Source: Oscillospiraceae bacterium
GTDB lineage: Bacteria; Bacillota; Clostridia; Oscillospirales; Ruminococcaceae
NCBI GenBank assembly: GCA_017848075.1
Contig: JAGALG010000023.1
Location: 1 to 9,022 of the forward strand
Length of the DNA: 9,022 nt
Direction of reading: 5' to 3'
Below, piece by piece: positions 1 to 6,432 of the stretch (position 1 is its first letter; every line of letters starts with the position of its first letter). Position numbers and translations under genes: made by a program. Below the pieces are notes generated by a model that searched no databases, was not told where the DNA came from, and worked only from the letters and a program-made list of their open reading frames with translations.

Positions 1-135
1 AACGAGGCTCGTTACTCCTCCCTCACCCGCTCCTTCCCAGAAAGAGCAGAAGAACTCTTCACCAAAGCAGAGAAAAATGCTCTGGATCGTTACGCTCACC
101 TGCAGAAACTGGTTAAGCTGTACGATGTAGAATAA
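1..135 (+). CDS. nifJ: Pyruvate:ferredoxin oxidoreductase, C-terminal 44 residues (partial)
   Basis: The reading frame is open from the left edge and ends with TAA at 133-135. It starts NEARYSSLTRSFPERAEELF and finishes with an alternating charged/aromatic helix (KLVKLYDVE). The pattern NE-RY-SL---FPE-A--LF--AE--A--RY is typical of the extreme C-terminus of the large single-chain pyruvate:ferredoxin (flavodoxin) oxidoreductase. That cytoplasmic enzyme of anaerobes oxidises pyruvate to acetyl-CoA and CO2 and passes electrons to ferredoxin. Only the tail is present, so none of the thiamine diphosphate or iron-sulfur motifs can be checked; the call rests on the tail pattern recalled from the family. 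Two terminators follow immediately, so it is not co-transcribed with pstS. Confidence 0.82.
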   Translation, partial: NEARYSSLTRSFPERAEELFTKAEKNALDRYAHLQKLVKLYDVE

Positions 136-154
136 TTGCTGAATTAGCATGATT

Positions 155-184
155 AGAGGCACCCTTCGGGGTGCCTCTTTTTTA
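155..184 (+). terminator. Rho-independent terminator after the nifJ-like gene (first of two)
   Basis: A 10-bp GC-rich stem (155-164 with 169-178, AGAGGCACCC/GGGTGCCTCT) closes on a TTCG tetraloop at 165-168 and is followed by a T-run from 178. The C(UUCG)G loop is unusually stable. It lies 19 bases after the stop codon at 135. Confidence 0.93.
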
Positions 185-191
185 TTGAATG

Positions 192-223
192 CGCTCTTTC
201 CATCGGAAAGGGCGATTTTTTTT
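192..223 (+). terminator. Second, tandem rho-independent terminator
   Basis: A 10-bp stem with one G-T pair (CGCTCTTTCC at 192-201 with GGAAAGGGCG at 205-214) has a 3-base loop ATC and is followed by A and eight Ts (216-223). It gives a second stop to transcription before the pst promoter region. Its T-tract runs directly into the first TTTAC copy of the putative PhoP region. Confidence 0.85.
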
Positions 224-315
224 ACAGACTTTACTCCTTTTTTACTCTGTTTCTTTTGATTTTACGAAGGATTTACTTTCACAATGTTTTGGTTTTTACA
301 GTACAGCGGTATTCT
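221..315 (+). promoter_or_regulatory. Putative PhoP-binding array (TTTAC repeats) and pst promoter
   Basis: Six exact TTTAC copies start at 221, 230, 241, 261, 272 and 295. The offsets are 9, 11, 20, 11 and 23, so most copies fall close to one helical turn, or whole multiples of it, apart. Direct repeats of a TT-A-A-like hexamer at about 11-bp periodicity are the known form of PhoP boxes in Firmicutes, and pst operons are classic PhoP targets. A TATTCT at 310-315 could be the -10 element; it would place the 261-299 copies at about -61 to -23, where Bacillus PhoP boxes usually sit, and would explain the lack of a good -35. The repeats are directly visible; PhoP binding and the -10 are inferred. 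Confidence 0.65.
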
Positions 316-372
316 TTTCTTGCAACAAAGAAATAATAAATGAAAGAGAAATTGAAAGGGAGTAATGAAATC

Positions 373-1209
373 ATGAAAAAACTTCTCGCACTTTGTCTGG
401 CCGCTGTAATGGCTCTGTCCTTTGCAGCCTGCGGCAGCTCTGAATCCGAAAATAACACCAATGCCACGATCGCTGTCATTTCCCGTGAGGATGGTTCCGG
501 TACCCGCGGTGCCTTTGAGGAACTGCTGGAAATTGAAGAAACCACTCTGGACGCTGATATCACCAACAGCACTTCTGTTATGATGACTTCTGTATCCGGC
601 AATTCCAATGCGATCGGCTACATCTCCATGGGTTCTCTGAACGATAGTGTAAAAGCAATCAAAATCAATGATGTCGAAGCTAGCATCGAAAACATCAAAA
701 ACGGCTCTTACATCGTCAGCCGTCCATTCAATATCGCAACCAAAGAAGAAATCAGTGAGGTTGCTCAGGACTTTATCGACTTCATCCTCAGCAGCGAAGG
801 TCAGGCCGTGGTTGAAGAAGCCGGTTACATTCCGCTGGACGAAACCAGCCCTTACAGCGGTTCCAAGCCTGCCGGTAAAATTGTAGTAGCTGGCTCCTCC
901 TCCGTTACTCCGGTCATGGAGAAGCTGAAAGAGGCTTACACCGCTGTCAATAGCAGCGCTGAAATCGAGATCCAGCAGTCCGACTCCTCCTCCGGCATGA
1001 ACAACACCGTGGAAGGTGTCTGCGATATCGGTATGGCCTCCCGCGACCTGAAAGACAGTGAGCTGGAAAAAGGTCTGGTTCCAACGGTCATTGCAACCGA
1101 TGGTATCGCTATCATCGTCAACAATGAAAATACAGTCGATGGTCTGACTGCAGAGCAGGTAAAAAATATCTACATCGGTGAGATCATTAACTGGGACGAA
1201 ATTGCTTAA
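373..1209 (+). CDS. pstS: Phosphate ABC transporter substrate-binding lipoprotein PstS, circularly permuted
   Basis: This 278-residue lipoprotein should capture orthophosphate at the outer face of the membrane and deliver it to PstC/PstA. The start is ATG 373, ten bases after AAAGGGAG (355-362); an in-frame ATG at 340 lacks this context and would precede the signal peptide. Residues 1-19 are a lipoprotein signal peptide with lipobox FAAC and lipidated Cys20. Phosphate-loop motifs are present but in swapped order. SRED-GSGTRGAF (37-48), NAIGYIS (79-85), SRPFNIATK (116-124) and FILSSEGQAVVEEAGYIPL (137-155), which are normally the C-terminal half, come first. KIVVAGSSSVTPVMEKL (169-185), the Ser-rich SDSSSGM (203-209) and CDIGMASR (217-224), normally the N-terminal half, come second. 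The chain ends at NWDEIA, which in ordinary PstS leads straight into the VSREDGSGT segment. No frameshift or truncation is visible and all loops are present, so it is probably functional. First gene of the pst operon. Confidence 0.93.
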   Translation: MKKLLALCLAAVMALSFAACGSSESENNTNATIAVISREDGSGTRGAFEELLEIEETTLDADITNSTSVMMTSVSGNSNAIGYISMGSLNDSVKAIKINDVEASIENIKNGSYIVSRPFNIATKEEISEVAQDFIDFILSSEGQAVVEEAGYIPLDETSPYSGSKPAGKIVVAGSSSVTPVMEKLKEAYTAVNSSAEIEIQQSDSSSGMNNTVEGVCDIGMASRDLKDSELEKGLVPTVIATDGIAIIVNNENTVDGLTAEQVKNIYIGEIINWDEIA

Positions 1210-1225
1210 AACAAGGAAGCAAAAG

Positions 1226-1250
1226 GGGATGCGGCGGTAAGCCGCATCCC
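1226..1250 (+). promoter_or_regulatory. Intercistronic stem-loop between pstS and pstC
   Basis: A perfect 10-bp stem (GGGATGCGGC at 1226-1235 with GCCGCATCCC at 1241-1250) has a five-base loop GGTAA. It is followed by ACTTTGTGCG rather than a T-run, so it is a poor terminator. In binding-protein transporter operons such hairpins commonly protect the upstream mRNA end or attenuate readthrough, so that binding protein exceeds membrane subunits. That role is inferred here. Confidence 0.7.
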
Positions 1251-1291
1251 ACTTTGTGCGTAAATATCAGAAAAGGAGCGATAATAAAACG

Positions 1292-2155
1292 ATGAAATCC
1301 TCTCCTCTCAACAAGGAATCTATTATGCACGGCGTCTTTTTCCTTGCAGCTTGTGTCTCAATTCTGGCAGTTGGTCTGATCTGCCTCTTCCTTTTCATCA
1401 ACGGTATCCCTGCAATGAGTAAGATCGGTCTGTTTGACTTTTTGCTGGGGAAAAGCTGGAAGCCTTCAGATAATATCTACGGTATTCTCCCCATGATCCT
1501 GGGCAGCGTGTATGTTACGGCAGGAGCTCTGATCATCGGTGTCCCTATTGGTATTCTGACTGCGATCTTCATGGCAAGATTCTGTCCCAGCAAACTTTAT
1601 AAACTGCTGAAACCAGCCATCGGTCTGCTGGCCGGTATTCCTTCTGTCGTATACGGTTTCTTCGGTCTGGTGGTGATTGTTCCGATGATCCGAGAACTGT
1701 TCCCGGACAGCAAAGGCACCAGTATGCTGGCGGCTTCTCTCCTTCTTGGAATGATGGTTCTGCCAACAATCATCGAAGTCAGTGAATCGGCAATTCGTGC
1801 TGTTCCAAACAGCTATTATGAAGGTGGCTTGGCCCTTGGAGCCAGCCACGAACGCAGCGTATTCTTCACCGTTCTTCCTGCTGCCAAATCCGGTATTCTC
1901 GCCGGCGTGATCCTTGGTATCGGTCGAGTGATCGGTGAAACCATGGCGGTCATCATGGTTGCCGGCAACCAGCCTCGTATGCCTCAGGGTCTGTTAAAAG
2001 GTGTCCGTACTTTGACTTCCAACATCGTTATGGAAATGGGCTACGCCGCCGATTTACACAGAGAAGCTCTGATCGCAACAGCGGTGGTTCTTTTTGTGTT
2101 CATTCTTCTTATCAATCTGCTGTTCTCGCTCATCAAAGGAAGGGGAAAAGAATAA
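1292..2155 (+). CDS. pstC: Phosphate ABC transporter permease PstC
   Basis: This 287-residue integral membrane protein is one of the two channel-forming permeases of the phosphate importer. Hydrophobic segments lie at about 12-37, 62-93, 107-133, 144-160, 200-224 and 259-281, as expected for six helices. The cytoplasmic coupling (EAA-type) loop is at about 174-201: YYEGGLALGASHERSVFFTVLPAAKSGI. GIPSVVYGFFG (115-125) and GIGRVIGETMAV (209-220) are typical of PstC/PstA. Start ATG 1292 is preceded by AAAAGGAG at 1271-1278, a rather long 13-base spacing. A GTG at 1256 in the same frame has no ribosome binding site and abuts the hairpin, so it is not preferred. The stop codon touches the ATG of pstA, which suggests translational coupling. 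Confidence 0.95.
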   Translation: MKSSPLNKESIMHGVFFLAACVSILAVGLICLFLFINGIPAMSKIGLFDFLLGKSWKPSDNIYGILPMILGSVYVTAGALIIGVPIGILTAIFMARFCPSKLYKLLKPAIGLLAGIPSVVYGFFGLVVIVPMIRELFPDSKGTSMLAASLLLGMMVLPTIIEVSESAIRAVPNSYYEGGLALGASHERSVFFTVLPAAKSGILAGVILGIGRVIGETMAVIMVAGNQPRMPQGLLKGVRTLTSNIVMEMGYAADLHREALIATAVVLFVFILLINLLFSLIKGRGKE

Positions 2156-3022
2156 ATGAAACCAATCAATCAACAAACGCTCCGTCAGAAAATGATGGCC
2201 TATCGGCGCAGTCCTCTCTCCTTTGTGTTGTTTCTTCTGGTCAGCCTGTCTGCCCTGTTTACCATGGCAGTCCTGCTGTTCCTCATCGTCTATATCCTGA
2301 TAAAAGGTTTGCCCCATCTGACCCCAGAGTTGTTTGCATGGGAGTACAATTCCGAAAATGTATCCATGCTCCCTTCCATCATCAACACCATTTTTATGAC
2401 GCTGCTTTCTCTGCTGATCGCAGCTCCAATCGGAATTTTTGCTGCTATTTATCTGGTAGAGTATGCGAAACGAGGCAATAAAGTGGTAAAGGTGATCCGC
2501 ATTACCGCCGAAACATTGTCCGGTATTCCTTCCATTGTCTACGGTTTGTTCGGTATGCTCTTCTTTGTCATCGCCTTGGGCTGGGGTAACTCCATTCTCT
2601 CCGGTGCTTTCACCTTAGCCATTATGATCCTCCCGCTGATCATCCGGACGACAGAAGAAGCTCTCCAATCTGTTCCCGATTTGTATCGGGAAGCCAGCTT
2701 CGGTTTGGGCGCAGGCCGCCTGCGCACCGTATTTCGGGTGGTTCTCCCGTCGGCTGTACCGGGTATCCTTGCCGGTATCATTCTGGCTATCGGTCGTATT
2801 GTCGGTGAGACAGCCGCACTTATCTATACTGCCGGCACCGTAGCCGAAGTACCAAGCAGTCTTTTCAGCTCCGCACGAACCCTGTCTGTCCACATGTATA
2901 ACTTATCGCAGGAAGGTCTGTACTTCAATCAGGCCTACGCCACCGCTGTTGTTCTTCTGCTGGTGGTCATCTGCATCAATAGCCTGTCCAACTTTATTGC
3001 CAAACGAATCACGAAGGGATAA
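2156..3022 (+). CDS. pstA: Phosphate ABC transporter permease PstA
   Basis: This 288-residue membrane protein is the partner permease to PstC. Hydrophobic stretches lie at about 21-49, 72-101, 121-143, 146-163, 200-225 and 260-278. The EAA loop is at about 176-203, with LYREASFGLGAGRLRTVFRV followed by VLPSAVPGI. GIPSIVYGLFGM (123-134) and AIGRIVGETAALIYTAG (211-227) are characteristic of PstA. The ATG follows the pstC stop with no gap, and an AAGGAAGGGG ribosome binding site lies inside the end of pstC (2136-2145). Length is normal for the family. It shares the short motifs GIPS-VYG-FG and GR-IGET with PstC, consistent with an old duplication of the permease gene; this is usual for the pair. 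Confidence 0.95.
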   Translation: MKPINQQTLRQKMMAYRRSPLSFVLFLLVSLSALFTMAVLLFLIVYILIKGLPHLTPELFAWEYNSENVSMLPSIINTIFMTLLSLLIAAPIGIFAAIYLVEYAKRGNKVVKVIRITAETLSGIPSIVYGLFGMLFFVIALGWGNSILSGAFTLAIMILPLIIRTTEEALQSVPDLYREASFGLGAGRLRTVFRVVLPSAVPGILAGIILAIGRIVGETAALIYTAGTVAEVPSSLFSSARTLSVHMYNLSQEGLYFNQAYATAVVLLLVVICINSLSNFIAKRITKG

Positions 3023-3025
3023 ATC

Positions 3026-3775
3026 ATGAATAAATTTACCATTGAAAATCTGAACTTACATTACGGCGATTTCCACGCTCTGAAAAATATCAATATGAAC
3101 ATCCCCGCCAACGAGATCACCGCCTTTATCGGTCCTTCTGGCTGCGGCAAATCCACCTTCCTGAAAAGCCTCAATCGCATGAATGATTTGATCGAAGGCT
3201 GTGCCATTGATGGCAAAGTGCTGTTGGATGGCGAAGACATCTATGGGGATATGGATCTGAACCTGCTGAGAAAGCGGGTCGGCATGGTCTTTCAGAAACC
3301 CAACCCCTTCCCCATGAGCGTTTATGATAATATCGCATTTGGCCCACGAACTGATGGTATCCGACAGAAGGCTGTCCTGGATGAAATTGTAGAGAAATCC
3401 CTTCGGGATGCTGCCATTTGGGATGAGCTGAAGGATCGTCTGAATAAAAGCGCACTTGGCCTTTCCGGTGGACAGCAGCAGCGTCTTTGCATTGCACGAG
3501 CCTTGGCTGTAGAGCCGGAGGTTCTTCTGATGGATGAACCAACCTCTGCGCTGGACCCGATCTCCACCTCCAAAATTGAAGATCTGGCCATGGAACTGAA
3601 AGGAAAATACAGCATCATTATGGTTACCCACAATATGCAGCAGGCCGCCCGCATCTCCGATAAAACTGCATTCTTCCTGTTGGGTGAAGTGATCGAATTC
3701 GGCAGAACGGAACAGCTCTTCTCTGTGCCGAAGGACAAACGAACCGAAGACTACATTACCGGACGCTTTGGTTAA
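3026..3775 (+). CDS. pstB: Phosphate ABC transporter ATP-binding protein PstB
   Basis: This 249-residue cytoplasmic ATPase drives phosphate import through PstC/PstA. All nucleotide-binding-domain motifs are intact: Walker A GPSGCGKST (36-44), Q-loop Gln90 in VFQKPNPFPMSVYDN, ABC signature LSGGQQQR (146-153), Walker B VLLMDEP (166-172) with Glu171 as catalytic base, D-loop SALD (174-177) and switch His202 in MVTHN. The run LKSLNRMNDLIEG after Walker A and the KPNPFPMSVYDN segment separate PstB from other ABC ATPases. The start ATG lies 3 bases after the pstA stop, with GAAGGGAT at 3013-3020 as ribosome binding site. Length is typical. Confidence 0.97.
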   Translation: MNKFTIENLNLHYGDFHALKNINMNIPANEITAFIGPSGCGKSTFLKSLNRMNDLIEGCAIDGKVLLDGEDIYGDMDLNLLRKRVGMVFQKPNPFPMSVYDNIAFGPRTDGIRQKAVLDEIVEKSLRDAAIWDELKDRLNKSALGLSGGQQQRLCIARALAVEPEVLLMDEPTSALDPISTSKIEDLAMELKGKYSIIMVTHNMQQAARISDKTAFFLLGEVIEFGRTEQLFSVPKDKRTEDYITGRFG

Positions 3776-3793
3776 GCGAGAAAGGAATATCCT

Positions 3794-4447
3794 ATGCGGA
3801 ATAAATTTGATGAGCAGCTGCTTCTGCTCAATGACGAATTAAATGAAATGGGTGCTCTCTGTGAAAGTGCCATTGCTGCTTCAGCCAAAGCCCTGTTAAG
3901 CGGCGATAAAGCCTTAGCGGAACAAGCCATCTCTCTGGATAATGAAATTGATCAGCAGGAAAAAGTGATTGAAACCCTGTGTTTGAAGCTGCTTCTCCAG
4001 CAGCAGCCGGTAGCTCGGGATCTGCGTCAGATCTCCTCTGCCCTGAAAATGATCACAGACATGGAGCGCATTGGCGACCAGGCTGCTGATATTGCAGAAA
4101 TCGTCCGCGAAACCCATTTGAAAGCCTCGGATCGTACTGCTCACATTGGAGAAATGGCGAAATCCACCATCAAAATGGTGACTGACAGCGTGGAAGCCTT
4201 TGTCCATCAGGATCTTGAGACTGCAAGAGCTGTTATGGCCTATGATGATATTGTTGACCGGCTGTTCCAGGTGGTCAAATCGGAGGTGATCGCCCTGATC
4301 GCCAGCGGTCATGCTGATGCGGAATACGCTGTCGATCTGCTGATGATCGCCAAATACTTCGAGCGCATCGGTGATCATGCTACCAACATTGCCGAATGGG
4401 TGGAATATGCCATCACCGGTATTCACAAAGACAGTTCCAAAGAATAA
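3794..4447 (+). CDS. phoU: Phosphate transport regulator PhoU
   Basis: This 217-residue cytoplasmic protein is predicted all-helical. PhoU family members fold as two three-helix bundles, bind metal, inhibit the Pst transporter and dampen the PHO histidine kinase when phosphate is plentiful. Two copies of the family motif are visible, ERIGDQAADIAE (91-102) and ERIGDHATNIAE (190-201), one per bundle, each with the acidic residues used for metal binding. DNEIDQQEKVIE (49-60) and the related DDIVDRLFQV (151-160) are the matching first-helix motifs. ATG 3794 follows an AAAGGAA site (3780-3786), 18 bases after pstB. It is the last gene of the operon, and a strong terminator follows. Confidence 0.95.
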   Translation: MRNKFDEQLLLLNDELNEMGALCESAIAASAKALLSGDKALAEQAISLDNEIDQQEKVIETLCLKLLLQQQPVARDLRQISSALKMITDMERIGDQAADIAEIVRETHLKASDRTAHIGEMAKSTIKMVTDSVEAFVHQDLETARAVMAYDDIVDRLFQVVKSEVIALIASGHADAEYAVDLLMIAKYFERIGDHATNIAEWVEYAITGIHKDSSKE

Positions 4448-4464
4448 TCGTTTTCTTTCCCCGG

Positions 4465-4499
4465 AAAAGAGCCTTCGATTGAAAGGCTCTTTTCTTTTT
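4465..4499 (+). terminator. Rho-independent terminator of the pst operon
   Basis: An 11-bp stem (AAAAGAGCCTT at 4465-4475 with AAGGCTCTTTT at 4483-4493) has a 7-base loop and is followed by CTTTTT. It lies 17 bases after the phoU stop and separates phoU from the next gene. Confidence 0.93.
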
Positions 4500-4502
4500 A
4501 GG

Positions 4503-4529
4503 TTTCTTTTAAGCCCTTATGACTATACT
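4503..4529 (+). promoter_or_regulatory. Weak candidate promoter for the Cthe_2159-like lipoprotein
   Basis: A TATACT at 4524-4529 is a reasonable -10 hexamer (TATAAA at 4536-4541 is an alternative). The upstream TTTCTT at 4503-4508 is only 15 bases away and is a poor -35. A promoter is expected here because a terminator lies just upstream and a strong ribosome binding site just downstream. No TTTAC array like that of pstS is present, so PHO control is not suggested. Confidence 0.35.
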
Positions 4530-4566
4530 GATAGATATAAACTTTTACCCTAAAGGAGGATGTCCC

Positions 4567-6345
4567 ATGAAACGAATTCTTGCACTGCTTTTGGTAGTTG
4601 CACTCCTTCTATCCGCCTGCAATTCCGAAGCTCCTGTGGAATCGGAACAGGAGAGCAATCATACTGTTACAGAAAACCAGGAAGGTACTTCCGCTCCGGA
4701 AACGGAATTCCAGTTCGAAGGTACAACGATCCATCTGTCTGACGACAAAATTCTTGTAAATGAGGAAGCGATCTCTACCGATGCCAGTGCTGCAGTCTAT
4801 GCTGCCAATGATATCGTATATTACGAAGACGGTAAGGACTTTACTTATGGCGAAGGCACAGAGGAAGACGAACACAGCGCAGAAGAAGCTGCTGCTCATA
4901 CTGTTGTTCATATCACACAGCCGGGCAGTTATGCCCTCAGCGGTAAACTGTCTGCCGGACAGATTGCTATTGATTTAGGAGAGGACGCTGAAGAGGATCC
5001 CAACGCCGTAGTCAATCTCTACTTGAATGGAGTGGATATCAGCTGCAGCGTGGCTCCTGCTGTAATTTTCTACAATGTTTATGAGTGTGGCTCCAAAGAG
5101 GAGGAAAGCGCTACCCACGAAGTGGATACAACTGAAGCTGGTGCCAATGTTTACTTGGTAGATGGCAGCGAAAATACGGTAAACGGTTCTTATGTTGCCC
5201 GTATTTACAAATCTGTGGAATTGAGTGAAGATGGTAAAAGCGTTGTAGATAGCAAAAAACTCCATAAATATGACGCTGCTTTCTATTCCAAAAAGTCCAT
5301 GAATTTGTTTGGTGACACCGGCGTGCTGAACATCAATGCAGAAAATGAAGGCCTTGACTCTGAACTGCATCTGACGATCAACGGCGGCAATATCAATATC
5401 AATTCCGGAAACGATGGTATCAATACCAATGAAGACTATATCTCTGTCACCACGATCAACGGCGGTACCGTCAACATCAATGTCAACGGTTCTACCGGTG
5501 AAGGCGATGGTATTGACTCCAACGGTTGGCTGGTGATCAACGGTGGCAAGGTTATTGCGGCTGCCTGTGGTTTCAGCGGCGATGCCGGTATCGACTCCGA
5601 CATGGGAATTCATGTCAATGGCGGCACTGTGATCGCGACCGGAAATATGTACGACCGTTTGGAAGAAGGCGGTCAGAATTATGCCGTCTTCACCTTTGCT
5701 CAGACTCAGAAGGGCGGTCAGAGCTACTGCTTCCGCAATGAAAGTGGTATGGAGCTGTTTTCTTTCACTCCTGCCAACGACTTTATCTACCTGATCCTTT
5801 CCGACCCGGATATGGTCGAAGGAACCTACAGCTTCTGGCAGGGCGAAACACAGCTGGCCAGCAATAGCGGTGGCGCCATAGGCTCTGGAAAACCAGGTAT
5901 GATGGGACAGCGCCCCAATATGCAGATGCCGGAAGGCCAGAACCAGCCTCCGGAGCTTCCGGAAGGCATGAAAGAGGGCGAAATTCCCCAAATGCCACCA
6001 GAGGGCCAGTTCTCAAAAGATATGCTGCCGGAAGGCGCTACAAGAAACGAAGACGGCTCTATCACATTGGCAGACGGTACGATTCTGAAAATGGAGGAGA
6101 TACCAGGCCGCAACGGTATGATGGAGCAGCTGCAGAAAAATGAGGATGGCACCTTCACCCTCCCGGATGGCACAGTTGTAACGCAGGAAGAACTGGAACA
6201 GCAGATGGAACAGTTCCGTCAGGAAGGCGGCCGTGGACAGCGTCCGAACAACATGGAGAACGGCGAAATTTCTACAGAAGCCTCTCCGGACTTTCTCATT
6301 GTCAATGGCGCCAATCTGTTTTATAATGTTGCTGCGCTGAATTAG
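4567..6345 (+). CDS. Cthe_2159-like carbohydrate-binding lipoprotein with Met/Pro-rich repetitive tail
   Basis: This 592-residue surface lipoprotein starts at ATG 4567, seven bases after an excellent AGGAGG (4554-4559); an in-frame ATG at 4519 lies in the probable promoter. Residues 1-17 are a signal peptide with lipobox LSAC and lipidated Cys18. Residues about 59-350 follow the layout of the Cthe_2159 family (formerly DUF4353): ITQPGSYALSGKLSAGQIAI, then VNLYLNGVDIS, then beta-helix rungs around LTINGGNINI (269-278), TTINGGTVNI (295-304), LVINGGKVIA (322-331) and IHVNGGTVIA (348-357). Asp/Asn-Gly pairs such as GNDGINTN and GDGIDSNG may bind calcium. The Clostridium thermocellum founding protein binds polygalacturonate and cellulose; binding here is inferred, and the ligand could differ. 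Residues about 439-490 are low complexity (PEG, MP, QNQPPE), followed by a 31-residue tandem repeat and the end SPDFLIVNGANLFYNVAALN. No enzyme motif is evident. It has its own transcription unit after phoU. Confidence 0.8.
   Translation: MKRILALLLVVALLLSACNSEAPVESEQESNHTVTENQEGTSAPETEFQFEGTTIHLSDDKILVNEEAISTDASAAVYAANDIVYYEDGKDFTYGEGTEEDEHSAEEAAAHTVVHITQPGSYALSGKLSAGQIAIDLGEDAEEDPNAVVNLYLNGVDISCSVAPAVIFYNVYECGSKEEESATHEVDTTEAGANVYLVDGSENTVNGSYVARIYKSVELSEDGKSVVDSKKLHKYDAAFYSKKSMNLFGDTGVLNINAENEGLDSELHLTINGGNININSGNDGINTNEDYISVTTINGGTVNINVNGSTGEGDGIDSNGWLVINGGKVIAAACGFSGDAGIDSDMGIHVNGGTVIATGNMYDRLEEGGQNYAVFTFAQTQKGGQSYCFRNESGMELFSFTPANDFIYLILSDPDMVEGTYSFWQGETQLASNSGGAIGSGKPGMMGQRPNMQMPEGQNQPPELPEGMKEGEIPQMPPEGQFSKDMLPEGATRNEDGSITLADGTILKMEEIPGRNGMMEQLQKNEDGTFTLPDGTVVTQEELEQQMEQFRQEGGRGQRPNNMENGEISTEASPDFLIVNGANLFYNVAALN
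6046..6195 (+). repeat. Two-copy degenerate repeat (NEDG-x-x-TL-x-DGT) in the lipoprotein tail
   Basis: NEDGSITLADGTILKMEEI (residues 494-512, bases 6046-6102) recurs as NEDGTFTLPDGTVVTQEEL (residues 525-543, bases 6139-6195), offset by 31 residues. Ten of 19 positions are identical and most others are conservative. Each copy looks like a small beta-hairpin (DG-TL-DGT) followed by an acidic helix start. The intervening residues 513-524 are PGRNGMMEQLQK. It suggests duplication of a short stalk or spacer module. Confidence 0.75.
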
Positions 6346-6370
6346 AGAATATGTTTTAAACTCCTTCTCA

Positions 6371-6412
6371 AAAACACAGGGCTTCGGACCAAAATCCGAA
6401 GCCCTGTGTTTT
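6371..6412. terminator. Bidirectional terminator between convergent genes
   Basis: A perfect 18-bp stem (6371-6388 with 6395-6412) has a 6-base loop CCAAAA. The stem ends in AAAA on one side and TTTT on the other, so transcripts from both directions receive a hairpin plus T-run. It serves the + strand lipoprotein gene and the - strand DUF378 gene. Confidence 0.93.
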
Positions 6413-6432
6413 ATTCTTTGGAATGAAAGAGA

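Noticed and set aside
373..1209. PstS as a frameshifted, truncated or pseudogene copy
   Set aside because: The frame is intact from lipobox to stop, both halves keep their phosphate-loop motifs, and the two ends meet cleanly in the canonical order. Permutation explains this better than decay.
1256..1291. GTG start giving PstC 12 extra residues
   Set aside because: It lies directly after the hairpin with no ribosome binding site; ATG 1292 has AAAAGGAG upstream and gives a normal PstC N-terminus.
3056..3738. Several long minus-strand frames across pstB
   Set aside because: PstB on the plus strand has every ABC ATPase motif; the antisense translations have none and overlap one another in several frames.
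4500..4566. PHO-type control of the Cthe_2159-like gene
   Set aside because: Only one TTTAC (in TTTTACCC near 4544) is present, with no phased repeats, so there is no support for a PhoP box.
4975..5991. A 338-codon open frame on the minus strand inside the lipoprotein gene
   Set aside because: It is antisense to a gene with a clear lipobox, ribosome binding site and family pattern. Its translation shows no recognisable motif, and it has no ribosome binding site. It is a by-product of codon bias on the real strand.
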